This document shows, piece by piece, positions 20,033-27,731 of a DNA stretch of 64,000 nucleotides. Positions within the stretch are counted from its first letter, which is position 1, and the number at the start of each line of letters is the position of its first letter. The DNA is from Magnetococcales bacterium (GTDB lineage: Bacteria; Pseudomonadota; Magnetococcia; Magnetococcales; UBA8363): NCBI GenBank assembly GCA_015660855.1, contig JACSDG010000007.1, positions 1 through 64,000 on the forward strand, read 5' to 3'. The notes beneath the pieces were generated by a model. It did no database searches. It saw nothing but the letters and a program-made list of their open reading frames with translations, and was not told the DNA's origin. The translations under genes and the position numbers were made by a program.

Positions 20033-21355
20033 GTGGCGAGTCCCCTCAAGGTGATGGTTGTAGACGACACGATCACTTACAGGATGATCATGAAAAAGGT
20101 CGTCGAGAGCATACCTGGAATCCAGGTGACGGCGACTCTTTCCAATGGCAAGCTGGCACTGGACAAGATCACCAGCCAGTTTGGTTCCGGGGATCCGGAT
20201 CGCCCTGATGTGGTGCTTTTGGATGTGGAAATGCCGGTCATGGACGGGCTGGCCAGTCTGAAGGAGATTGGCAAACGCTTTCCCCATGTGACGGTGGTGA
20301 TGGTGAGTGGGTTGTCGCGCTCCAATGCCAACATCATCATGGAATGTCTCAATGCCGGCGCGTTGGACTTTATTACCAAGCCCATGGAGAGCAACGTTGA
20401 TCGGGCCAAGGAGGCGTTGCGCAAAGATTTGGAACCGATTCTGTCCGTTATTCTCAAAGAGAAGAGTGCGGGCGATGGCAAAGGTGCCGATGTTGGTAAG
20501 GCTGTCGAGGGGGAGGCCAGCGGCAAGTCGGAGGGAACGGTTGACAAGGCGGACTCTTCTAGGGTACAGGGACCGTTGACCGGGGTGCGCCGGGTTGATG
20601 CTTCTGCCGTGCGGTCACAGCCTGGTGGTAAAGGATCGGGTGTGGTTTCTCCCGCCGGATTGGCACCTGCCAGGGGTTTATCGGCGTTGGGCGTTCCTGG
20701 CACACGGGTGGTGGTTTCGGGAGGGGGATCTGTGCCGAAGGCGGTGGTGCCTGCAAAGGCCGCTCTGGATGTCCCTGAACTGATTTTGGTGGGATCTTCC
20801 ACTGGGGGACCGGCCGCCTTGACCAAGTTGTTAGGGAAGATCGGGGAAAAATTGCCGGTGCCCATGTTGATCGTTCAGCATATGCCTCCGGTTTTTACCG
20901 CTTCGCTGGCGGCCCAGTTGACGCGGACGTCGGGTTTGGAGGTTCGGGAAGCCCAGGATGCTCAGTGGGTGGAGCCGGGTGACATCTTGATAGCCCAGGG
21001 TGGGCGGCATATGACTTTGGTATCTGAAAACCGTAGATTAAAAATCGTTTTCAACGACGGCCCTAAGGTTAACGAATGCAGGCCGGCGGTGGACGTGCTT
21101 TTTATGTCGGCCATGGCCACTTTTCAGGGGCGGATTCTCGCCATCGTACTGACCGGTATGGGGCGTGACGGAGCCAACGGTGTGGATGCCCTCAAGCGGG
21201 CGGGTCGGACTTTTTGCATTACTCAGGATAAAAAAACTTGCGTCGTGTATGGTATGCCCCGGTCGGTGGATGAGAAGGGGTTGTCAGACCTCTCCCTTCC
21301 TTTGGACGAGATTGGACCCAAAATCGTCGATCTGTGCGGAAGTGGGGGAAGATAG
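20033..21355 (+). CDS. cheB: Protein-glutamate methylesterase CheB
   Basis: CheB demethylates (and deamidates) chemoreceptors for adaptation and is activated by phosphorylation from CheA. The receiver domain (VMVVDDTITYRMIM, VVLLDVEMPVMDGL, FITKPM) is followed by a long Gly/Lys/Ser linker of about 110 residues. The methylesterase domain has the catalytic triad: Ser in GSSTGGPAAL, His in IVQHMP and Asp in LTGMGRDGANG. The track opens 37 codons earlier inside the previous gene's 3' end. The GTG at 20033 (VASPLKVMVVDD) follows CAAGGAAAA at good spacing and gives 440 aa, so I take it as the start. Confidence 0.94.
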   Translation: MASPLKVMVVDDTITYRMIMKKVVESIPGIQVTATLSNGKLALDKITSQFGSGDPDRPDVVLLDVEMPVMDGLASLKEIGKRFPHVTVVMVSGLSRSNANIIMECLNAGALDFITKPMESNVDRAKEALRKDLEPILSVILKEKSAGDGKGADVGKAVEGEASGKSEGTVDKADSSRVQGPLTGVRRVDASAVRSQPGGKGSGVVSPAGLAPARGLSALGVPGTRVVVSGGGSVPKAVVPAKAALDVPELILVGSSTGGPAALTKLLGKIGEKLPVPMLIVQHMPPVFTASLAAQLTRTSGLEVREAQDAQWVEPGDILIAQGGRHMTLVSENRRLKIVFNDGPKVNECRPAVDVLFMSAMATFQGRILAIVLTGMGRDGANGVDALKRAGRTFCITQDKKTCVVYGMPRSVDEKGLSDLSLPLDEIGPKIVDLCGSGGR

Positions 21356-21357
21356 AA

Positions 21358-22191
21358 ATGGCGATTTCCAAGGAAGAATTTCAGCTTATTCGCAAGTTTT
21401 TGCACGATCAGAGCGGTATTTTGGTCAACGAGGGTAAGGAATATCTGGTCGAGAATCGGTTGACGGTGCTTTTGGTTCAGAATGGTTGTGAAAATTTTTT
21501 TGATTTGCATGAAAAACTCAAGAAAGATGCTGGACCATTGCGCAACAAGGTTATTGACGCCATGACGACCAATGAAACCTTGTGGTTTCGTGATGCTTCG
21601 TTTGCCACGGCTGTTACCGAAACAGTGGTTCCCCATCTGGTTGCCAAGGCGGCGACGCAGACGGTGCGTATCTGGTCGGCCGCTTGTTCCACGGGTCAGG
21701 AGCCTTATTCTATCGCCATGCTGCTGCACGAGGCTGTGGAAAAAATGGGGGCTAAGGCTCCGGGACTGGCCAAATTCAAGATTCTTGGCACCGATATCTC
21801 ACCATCGGCCATTGTCATAGCCAAAACCGCCCGTTACAGTCAACTGGCCATCTCTCGGGGGATGAAACCCGATTTTTTAGAGAGATATTTTACCAAAAAC
21901 GGTATGGTACATGAAGTCAAACCCGAAATTCGCTCTCTTGTCGAATACAAACAGTTCAATCTTAAGGATGATTTTAGCCAGCACGGGCAGTTTGATTTTG
22001 TCATGTGTCGTAATGTGCTGATTTATTTCTCTGAAGAGCTGAAAAAGGACATCTACCAGAAGATTCATCGTGGGCTGGCCAAAGATGGCTGGATGGCCAT
22101 AGGGGCATCCGAATCTCCCAGGGGTTATACCGATGCTTTTGAGCAGGTGATTGTCAAAGGGGCGGCTTTGTTTCGTCCAAAACGTGTTTGA
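21358..22191 (+). CDS. cheR: Chemotaxis protein methyltransferase CheR
   Basis: CheR methylates receptor glutamates using S-adenosylmethionine, opposing CheB. The 277-aa protein has the helical N-terminal domain (EFQLIRKFLHDQSGI) and the Rossmann domain. Motifs are TTNETLWFRD, IWSAACSTGQEPYSIAMLL (SAM loop), ILGTDISPSAI and FVMCRNVLIYF. The ATG at 21358 is two bases after the cheB stop, so translation is coupled; the track start at 21334 lies inside cheB. The ending GYTDAFEQVIVKGAALFRPK is typical. Confidence 0.96.
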   Translation: MAISKEEFQLIRKFLHDQSGILVNEGKEYLVENRLTVLLVQNGCENFFDLHEKLKKDAGPLRNKVIDAMTTNETLWFRDASFATAVTETVVPHLVAKAATQTVRIWSAACSTGQEPYSIAMLLHEAVEKMGAKAPGLAKFKILGTDISPSAIVIAKTARYSQLAISRGMKPDFLERYFTKNGMVHEVKPEIRSLVEYKQFNLKDDFSQHGQFDFVMCRNVLIYFSEELKKDIYQKIHRGLAKDGWMAIGASESPRGYTDAFEQVIVKGAALFRPKRV

Positions 22192-22233
22192 ACATGGCGC
22201 TCTCTACACCGTCATGGGTGGGGATGGTTTACA

Positions 22234-22611
22234 ATGAAGTTATTGACGATTGACGATTCCAGGACCATCCGTCGCGTCATCTCCGGCATCGGGGCGATGT
22301 TGGGATATGAGGTGCTTGAGGCCGAAAATGGCGAGGCTGGACTCAAGGTTCTGGAGCAATTTTCCCAAGAGGTTGGCTTGGTTCTGCTGGACTGGAACAT
22401 GCCAGGCATGATCGGTCTGGATGTCCTCAAAGCCATCAAGGCCGACAGTCGTTGGCGACATATCCCCGTGATGATGGTTACCACGGAAGGGGAAAAGGAT
22501 TACATTGTCAAATCCATCCAGGCTGGTGCGTGTCACTACCAGACCAAACCTTTCACTCAGGAAGAGATGGCTACCCGGATTATGGAGGCGATGGGCATGG
22601 GCGGTGTTTGA
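22234..22611 (+). CDS. CheY-like single-domain response regulator
   Basis: A stand-alone receiver of 125 aa. The acidic pocket (LLTIDDSRTIRRV), the phospho-Asp strand (VLLDWNMPGM), the switch Thr (MMVTTEG) and the Lys (YQTKPFT) are all intact, so it should accept phosphate from CheA. The DWNMP pattern and TTEGE loop are those of true CheY proteins rather than transcription factors. It lies 42 bp after cheR and before cheX. A second CheY (23268) suggests one may act on the motor and the other as a sink or for a different output; which is which is not visible. Confidence 0.92.
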   Translation: MKLLTIDDSRTIRRVISGIGAMLGYEVLEAENGEAGLKVLEQFSQEVGLVLLDWNMPGMIGLDVLKAIKADSRWRHIPVMMVTTEGEKDYIVKSIQAGACHYQTKPFTQEEMATRIMEAMGMGGV

Positions 22612-22698
22612 AAAACCCCTCCTGGAGTGGGTGCTACAGATGAAGAGACAAGCCTGACCGTTGTTGTGTGGTCGTGCGGGATTCTACAGGAGAGGTTT

Positions 22699-23178
22699 AT
22701 GGGTTCCAATCAGGGTGATGGTGGAAGCTTGGAAAAGGTCTTCAATGCTGTGCAGGTCGCGGTCGTGGACGTGTTGTCGCGTATGGCTATGACCGAGGTG
22801 GTTTTTATTCAACGGGAAAGGATGCCGAGTTTTCGCATTGATCAGGAGGCGGGTGGTGTGGTTCGTCTGACGGGCAATCTGGAGGGGATGATTGGCATTG
22901 CCTGTCCCATGCGATTGGTGCAGGATGTGGTGTCGCGAATTGTTGGTCTGCCGCCCGATCAACTCAACGATGAGGATTTGTTGGATGGCATAGCCGAATT
23001 GGCTAATATGATTGGTGGTTGGACCAAGAGCAATGCCGGGTTGACGGATGTTCGGGTTTCCACTCCCATGGCCATCGTTGGGAAAAGTCTTTTGGCGGAA
23101 TGGAAGACGGATCGAATTACCGAAAGATTTGTCTTCCAGGTGGAAGACAGTGTGCTGTACGTTTTGGTCAGTTTGTGA
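22699..23178 (+). CDS. CheX-type CheY-P phosphatase
   Basis: This 159-aa protein belongs to the CheC/CheX/FliY family, which removes phosphate from CheY. The signature helix ELANMIGGWTKS contains the E-x2-N pair that acts on CheY-P; it is present once, as in CheX. The flanking strands (MIGIACPMRLVQDVV, LDGIAELANMI) fit the fold. The ATG at 22699 follows an AGGAGAGG ribosome site; the track start 24 codons upstream lacks one. Placement between two cheY genes supports the role. I leave the symbol blank because CheC and CheX are hard to separate by eye. Confidence 0.85.
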   Translation: MGSNQGDGGSLEKVFNAVQVAVVDVLSRMAMTEVVFIQRERMPSFRIDQEAGGVVRLTGNLEGMIGIACPMRLVQDVVSRIVGLPPDQLNDEDLLDGIAELANMIGGWTKSNAGLTDVRVSTPMAIVGKSLLAEWKTDRITERFVFQVEDSVLYVLVSL

Positions 23179-23205
23179 TTTTGACAGGTGGTGTTGTCAT
23201 TTTTT

Positions 23206-23234
23206 TTGATTTTCCTTGACGGTTTGGCTAGAAT
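23206..23234 (+). promoter_or_regulatory. Possible sigma70 promoter of the second cheY
   Basis: TTGATT (23206-23211) and TAGAAT (23229-23234) are separated by 17 bases. They match the -35 box at 4 of 6 and the -10 box at 5 of 6 positions. The site lies 34 bases above the cheY start. It would allow this CheY to be made independently of the long operon. Confidence 0.4.
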
Positions 23235-23267
23235 GCCGACCTTTATGAATCTTTGGGAGAGAAGTCC

Positions 23268-23642
23268 ATGCGTGTGCTTATTGTCGATGATTCCAGTGTC
23301 ATGCGGAAAATCGTGAGCCGTGGGTTGCGTCAGGCGGGATTCAAGATTGACGACATCCTCGAAGCTGGGGATGGCCAGGAGGCTCTGGGTGTTTTGGCGG
23401 CAGACAGCAATTTCCAACTGATCCTTTCGGACTGGAACATGCCGGTGATGGATGGTTTGAACTTTGTGAAAGCGGTTCGTAGCGGCAGCGGGCCATCCAA
23501 ATCGATCCCCATCGTCATGGTGACCACAGAGGGTGGTGAGTCCAAGGTCCAGGCTGCCATCGAGGCCGGTGCCAATGGCCATGTCAAAAAGCCTTTTACC
23601 CCGGATACCCTCAAAGCGACTCTTGGGCAGTTTATGAAGTGA
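23268..23642 (+). CDS. cheY: Chemotaxis response regulator CheY
   Basis: CheY-P binds FliM and changes motor rotation. The 124-aa single receiver starts MRVLIVDDSSVMRKIVSRGL and has LILSDWNMPVMDGLNFV, IVMVTTEGGESKV and HVKKPFTPDTL. All phosphorylation residues are present, and the VKKPFTP ending is the canonical CheY form. The ATG at 23268 follows a GGGAGAGAAG ribosome site; the track start five codons earlier is less likely. This is the last gene before a 595-base gap, and it has its own putative promoter. Confidence 0.93.
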   Translation: MRVLIVDDSSVMRKIVSRGLRQAGFKIDDILEAGDGQEALGVLAADSNFQLILSDWNMPVMDGLNFVKAVRSGSGPSKSIPIVMVTTEGGESKVQAAIEAGANGHVKKPFTPDTLKATLGQFMK

Positions 23643-24237
23643 TATCCATGTCGGCATGGCTTTGGTGAGCGACCTGTGGTTGCTCCTGGCCATGTTTTGG
23701 CTGGGTGTGGAGTGGTTGCGCCGACCATCCGTTTGGCGATGGGTTTCCCGGTTTCGTGGCCGGTTTGTCCTGGGGGGACTTTCTCCGGTTTTTGTTTCTC
23801 CGTCCTTGAAATGCCCGGGTGGTCCTCATCTGCGGTGTGGCTTTTCTGAGTGCCTGAAGGTCGGAAAACTATCAAAAAGAAAGAAGAACCCTGGGGAATT
23901 CTTTCCCCAGGGTTTTGGCTTTAGATAAAAGAGTTTTCATACCCTGTTTTTGATCTTCGTTTTTGGCTTTGGACAAAAAGCTTCCATGCTCTTGTGTTGT
24001 GACCGAAACGAGGATCAAGACCCGCCTGGGATGACGGGTACATCTGCGGCAACTGTCCTATCCTGCCATCATTGAACGAGAGTGCGGAGATCCAGAAGAA
24101 TCATTCTCACGAAAAAAAGGTGAATTAAGAGCGTCTTGGCTTAATACTTGCTTCCTATAATCTGTCCCACACAGCCAAAGACGGGCCGGTCCCTTTGCCA
24201 GGCCTGATGTCACCAGGAAACGCGTGAGTCGGAACGA
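23643..24237. other. Gap after cheY: hairpin plus partial repeat
   Basis: There is no convincing gene in these 595 bases. The 90-codon ORF at 23656 is Trp/Arg/Gly-rich with no recognisable fold and runs into repeat sequence. A terminator-like hairpin lies at 23889-23916. From about 23925 to 24025 there is a decayed repeat module (tttttgatcttcgtttttgg, then GTGTTGTGACCGAAACGAG, shared with 16625). A TATAAT at 24156-24161 lacks a well-spaced -35 box. Confidence 0.5.
23889..23916 (+). terminator. Hairpin terminator after the che operon
   Basis: A perfect 8-bp stem CCCTGGGG/CCCCAGGG with an 8-base loop is followed by TTTT. It is a plausible intrinsic terminator for the cheY transcript, about 250 bp after the cheY stop. 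It is built from sequence like that of the dispersed repeats. Confidence 0.6.
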
Positions 24238-25479
24238 ATGGATACTCCAGAAAAAATCGTAAAAAAAACGAGACCGTTCTTTCTAAATTATTTCAGCAAG
24301 TTAGCTAATGATCTCAATACGCTGACTGCCGCTCCTGTCGTTTGTTCGCTGACGGATGTGGAGTTAATGAGCGGATTGGATGATCTGGAAACCTTGATCG
24401 AAAAGGATCGCAGTGTTGCTTTTGTGCGTGAGGATGGGCTGGGGTCGGGTGATGTGCATCTGGTTTTTGACGTTGCTACCTCCATAGCCTTGACAGGGTT
24501 GATGATGATGATGGGTGAGGCGGTCATCCAAGCCCAGGTCAAAACACGAGATTACAACGAAGAGTTTCAGGAGGGATTCAACGAGGTTTCCAACCAGGTC
24601 GTGGGGGCGATGAATGATCTGGTTGAGAAAAAGATGCCCGAGGGTGGGCATTTATTTTTGGAGAAAACGACCCATTGTGAGTTTGGCAGTATGCCATCCA
24701 CCCTCCAGGATGGTATTACTTATCTGGTAGCGACTGCGGATATTCAAGTAGCTAGTTTTCCGGTGGAGGTGTGCCGGTGGGTTTTATCGCGGGGTTTTGC
24801 GGAAGCGTTGTTGAAAATTGAGATTGACGGATCACCAGCGGAGTCGGCGTCTCGTGTGGCACCGCCATCGCCACCGCCATCGCCACCGCAGGAGGCGGTG
24901 CCGGATGATGTCCTCGCACAGGTAGCCCAAGTGGTTGAATCGGAGTCTTTGGCTGAGGACGAAGGTGGTTCATCCATGGCTCTTCCGGAAGATCTGGCCC
25001 AGGTCGATACCGGTTCGGTTCAGTTTTCCAACACCGATGGTTTGCCGGCTCCGGATGAGCCTGGCAGCGTGAAGGTGGTGATGACCGAGCAGCCGTTTTC
25101 CATCAAGGAAGAGGAAAAAATTCTCCGTGGTATCAACGCTATGCGTGAGGAGGGGCATAAGTTTATCGGGGTGGACCGCAATGGTAAGTTGATTCGCGTC
25201 GTCAGTCAGAGTGATTTGCGTCAGGTGATGGGACCTTTTTTCGGTACCAAGGCCATGGGGCCAAGGGACAAGGCTCTCTACACGTTGCCCATCGGTAAAT
25301 TGAATCAAAACCAGCAGTTGGTCAGGGTGGGTTTGGGTGGAACCATCAATCAGGTGGCCGATTTGTTGACGGAATTTAATTTGCGGGCGGTGCCAGTGGT
25401 GTCCAATCAGGGGGTTTTGCGGGGGTTCGTCACCGTTCATGCCGTTTTGAGTTATTTTAGAAAAAAGAAACGGGCCTGA
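24238..25479 (+). CDS. CheC/CheX-like domain fused to a CBS-domain pair
   Basis: A 413-aa protein with an uncommon arrangement. Residues about 1-190 resemble a CheC/CheX-type domain: GFNEVSNQVVGAMNDLVEKK carries the E-x2-N phosphatase pattern, and LVFDVATSIALTGLMMMMG precedes it. A Pro/Glu-rich linker (PPSPPPSPPQE) follows. Residues about 285-410 form two CBS motifs (FIGVDRNGKLIRVVSQSDLR and RAVPVVSNQGVLRGFVTVHAV), which usually bind adenine nucleotides. It could be a CheY-P phosphatase or scaffold tuned by cellular energy state; this is inference. It follows the che operon after 595 bp and probably has its own promoter. The ATG at 24238 has no strong ribosome site. Confidence 0.7.
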   Translation: MDTPEKIVKKTRPFFLNYFSKLANDLNTLTAAPVVCSLTDVELMSGLDDLETLIEKDRSVAFVREDGLGSGDVHLVFDVATSIALTGLMMMMGEAVIQAQVKTRDYNEEFQEGFNEVSNQVVGAMNDLVEKKMPEGGHLFLEKTTHCEFGSMPSTLQDGITYLVATADIQVASFPVEVCRWVLSRGFAEALLKIEIDGSPAESASRVAPPSPPPSPPQEAVPDDVLAQVAQVVESESLAEDEGGSSMALPEDLAQVDTGSVQFSNTDGLPAPDEPGSVKVVMTEQPFSIKEEEKILRGINAMREEGHKFIGVDRNGKLIRVVSQSDLRQVMGPFFGTKAMGPRDKALYTLPIGKLNQNQQLVRVGLGGTINQVADLLTEFNLRAVPVVSNQGVLRGFVTVHAVLSYFRKKKRA

Positions 25480-25507
25480 TTGTACGTAATTTTTCAAGGT
25501 TGAAACT

Positions 25508-25553
25508 ATTGCGGGGGTTAAGGGGGAGAACCTCCCTCTTTAACTCCCGCAAT
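25508..25553. terminator. Long hairpin after the CheC-CBS gene (repeat-like)
   Basis: ATTGCGGGGGTTAAGGGGGAG pairs with CTCCCTCTTTAACTCCCGCAAT around a short loop, giving a stem of about 20 bp. ACTTTTA follows. It probably ends the upstream transcript. Its left arm resembles the dispersed repeat core (TTGCGGGGGT). Confidence 0.7.
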
Positions 25554-25672
25554 ACTTTTAAAGAAAATCAGAACCCTTTCCAATGGCCCGATAGGGGCTA
25601 CAATCGACCACATCATCGGCCCCCTTTTTACCCCCAGTATTGTCGACCTTAAGGGTTGGCACAGGTCGAACC

Positions 25673-26919
25673 ATGAAATCCTTTGAGTCTGTCACCAAGA
25701 ATATTCCCCTCGTTGCCCTGGTGGGGCGACCCAATGTTGGTAAATCTTCTTTAATTGTTGCCCAAACTATATTTAAGTCTACTCCAAAATATTCGTGAAT
25801 CCTGTTGATGAGGCTGATGTGGTGGTGTTGGTGCTGGACGCCCGGGTGGGGCCTGTGACCGATGATTTGTATCTGGCCGATCTGTTGCGTCGCAGTGGCA
25901 AGCCGGTTGTTTGTGCGGTCAACAAGTCGGATGGCCATGAGGGTCGGCATGGGTATACGCAATTCTATGCCTTGGGTATGGAATCTGTGTTGGCCATTTC
26001 GGCGGCGCATGGCACGGGCATGGAGGTCATGATTGAAACTTTGTTGGCGACCATTCCCCCCCAGGAGGAGGTTTCTGCGGAGGCTGGGGAGGCGGAGGGG
26101 GTGGTTCGGGTGGCGGTGGTGGGGTGTCCCAACGCTGGCAAAAGTTCTTTGATCAATCGATTGTTGGGTGAAAGTCGGTTGGTGACTTCGGAAACCCCTG
26201 GAACGACGCGGGATTCCATTGACATGCCGTGTGTGGATGGCCGGGGTCGCAAGATGATTTTGGTCGATACGGCAGGTATACGCCGGAAAAGCCGCATTTC
26301 CATGCGCATCGAAAAATATTCGGTGATTGCCGCCATCAAGGCCATGGATCGTGCCCATGTGGTGGTATTGCTCATGGATGCCGAGCGTGGAGTGACCGAT
26401 CAGGATCAACGGGTCGCCTCTTTGGCTTTGGATGGCGGCAAGGGATTGGTGTTTGCGGTCAACAAGTGGGATCGGATCGGCGGAGGGCGTAAGGAGGAAA
26501 AGGTATTTACCCAGGGAGTTTGGGATGCCTTTCCCCATTTTAATCATGCAAGGTTGGTATTCTTGTCGGCTTTGACAGGAAAGGGGGTCGGCAAGCTTGC
26601 CGATCAGGTGCATTTGACTTACAAAGAGGGATTGCGGCATATTTCCACGGGGGTTTTAAATCGCTGGCTCCGGGAAGCGGTGGACAAACATCCACCTCCC
26701 CGGCGCATGCATCGGATGGTTCGGATTCGCTACATTACCCAGGTGAGCAGTTTGCCACCCACCATGTTGATCTTTACCAATCTGCCCGAACAAATCCACG
26801 AAACTTACCGACGTTATCTGGAAAATCAATTGCGCGAATCGTTTGGTTTTGGTGGCGTGGTGATTCGGCTGTTGTTTCGCAAGGGGGAGAACCCGTTTGA
26901 TCCCAAAGAAGGTGAATAG
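25673..26919 (+). pseudogene. der: Der (EngA) GTPase, disrupted in G-domain 1
   Basis: Der is a double-GTPase needed for 50S ribosome assembly and is normally essential. Here an ATG at 25673 opens MKSFESVTKNIPLVALVGRPNVGKSS, the expected N-terminus with the first P-loop. After about 25 codons the frame runs into foreign AT-rich sequence and stops at TGA 25796. The Der frame resumes around 25807 (EADVVVLVLDARVGPV) and is intact to 26919: G4 NKSD, then the second G-domain (VAVVGCPNAGKSSLINRL, DTAGIR, NKWD) and the KH-like C-terminus. About 70 residues (switch I, switch II and surroundings of G1) are missing. A GTG at 25795 could start a shortened 374-aa protein. In E. coli der follows bamB on the same strand; here it is inverted relative to bamB. 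A deletion/insertion, a rearrangement or an assembly chimera are all possible. Confidence 0.88.
25738..25800 (-). pseudogene. HepT-like (DUF86) toxin C-terminal fragment inside der
   Basis: Read on the minus strand, the AT-rich insert encodes IHEYFGVDLNIVWATIKEDLP. This matches the conserved end of HepT/DUF86 proteins (pattern RxxxxHEYFGxD..IVWxxxxxDLP). Only about 21 codons are present, with no start or partner MNT gene nearby. The base composition is clearly lower in GC than the surrounding der sequence. The last bases overlap the der P-loop codons, so the left junction is uncertain by about 12 bp. The motif match is strong but short. Confidence 0.6.
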
Positions 26920-26939
26920 TATGTTTAATTTTGACGTAT

Positions 26940-27154
26940 CGGAAAAATAAAATTTTGCAAAAATTTTTGCGGGGGTCCGGGGGGGATCATCCCCCCCGGC
27001 GGGGTTTGGGGCAGCGCCCCAAGGTTCTTCTTTTGACTTTGATTTTGATTTTACTCCCCCCAAGGGGGGTCTAGGGGCGCAGCCCCAGGGTTTTGATTTT
27101 GTTTCTTTGCCCGAAGGGCATCATGTTCAAAAGTCTATGTTAGCGCATATGGGG
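26940..27154. repeat. Dispersed G-rich palindromic repeat, copy E
   Basis: It starts CGGAAAAATAAAATTTTGC. The core GCGGGGGTCCGGGGGG/CCCCCCCGG is followed by the stem TTGGGGCAGCGCCCCAAGG (identical to copy B), then CCCCCAAGGGGGG, GGGGCGCAGCCCC and TTGCCCGAAGGGCATCATG. It ends with ATGTTAGCGCATATGGGG, shared with copy A. It begins 20 bp after the der stop. Confidence 0.8.
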
Positions 27155-27731
27155 ATGTCCTTTTTCGGGTCTGCGTGGGTTTCTTCTGTTTTTCTCCAAA
27201 CTGCTGTATCTCTTCATCTTATCTTTCAGAATGATTTTGCGGCATCATTGTTTTCGGAAACGGTGCTATCTGCGTATCTTTTCCCGCAGAGGTTTGTTTC
27301 CTTTGGTTTCACCTCTCTCCCGGGGTGACCAGGAGTCACCGGCAATCTTCCATGGGGTTTCCCCAACCCCGGATTGCCGGGTGGGCCGGATTGATGGATG
27401 ATCGCCGTTCCCGCCCCTCACGGCGGTCATCTTCCGGCCCTGTTTTTTATCTATCCTGGTATCTTGAACGAAGAACCATGTTCCAGCGATTATACTGTTA
27501 TCAACGAAGGCGATGTCGTTCAGTTCGGGAGAAGACGATTTGCATTTTTGGGCCAGGATGATTTGTACAAAAAGTTAGTCAGTAAAATTGATGAGATGGA
27601 CGAAGCTGATGGTGAGTAGGTAACCATTCAGTACATTTCTCTACATTGGTCATGCCTAGGCCGCTCCTGATGGCATCGAATTCGGTTATGATTTTTCCTG
27701 GTATACAATGGTTTACATACCACTGCCCATC
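27155..27731. other. Gap between the repeat and bamB
   Basis: These 577 bases contain no complete gene that I recognise. The first 240 bases are T-rich with repeated ttt/tct runs and look non-coding. The region 27398-27619 holds an FHA-like remnant listed separately. The end, next to the bamB stop, has no clear terminator. Confidence 0.35.
27398..27619 (+). pseudogene. Possible FHA-domain remnant
   Basis: The 73-codon ORF contains YTVINEGDVVQFGRRRFAF, which resembles the last strands of a forkhead-associated domain (pattern LxxGDxIxFGxxxFxF). A charged tail follows (LYKKLVSKIDEMDEADGE). The upstream portion of the domain, with the phosphothreonine-binding Arg and Ser-x2-His, is absent. No ribosome site precedes the ATG. 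It is probably a leftover of a larger gene, though a small real gene cannot be excluded. Confidence 0.35.

Noticed and set aside
23656-23928. 90-codon ORF after cheY
   Set aside because: Trp/Arg-rich, no ribosome site and it enters repeat sequence; probably non-coding.
24136-24161. TTGGCT plus TATAAT as a sigma70 promoter for the CheC-CBS gene
   Set aside because: The spacer is only 14 bases, too short for a standard promoter.
25656-25672. TTGGCACAGGTCGAACC as a sigma54 site for der
   Set aside because: The -24 half looks right, but no GA/GC follows at ten bases.
25558-26640. 360-codon minus-strand ORF across der
   Set aside because: It is the antisense shadow of der. Only the short HepT-like part (25738-25800) has meaning; the rest has shadow-type composition (His/Arg/Gln-rich).
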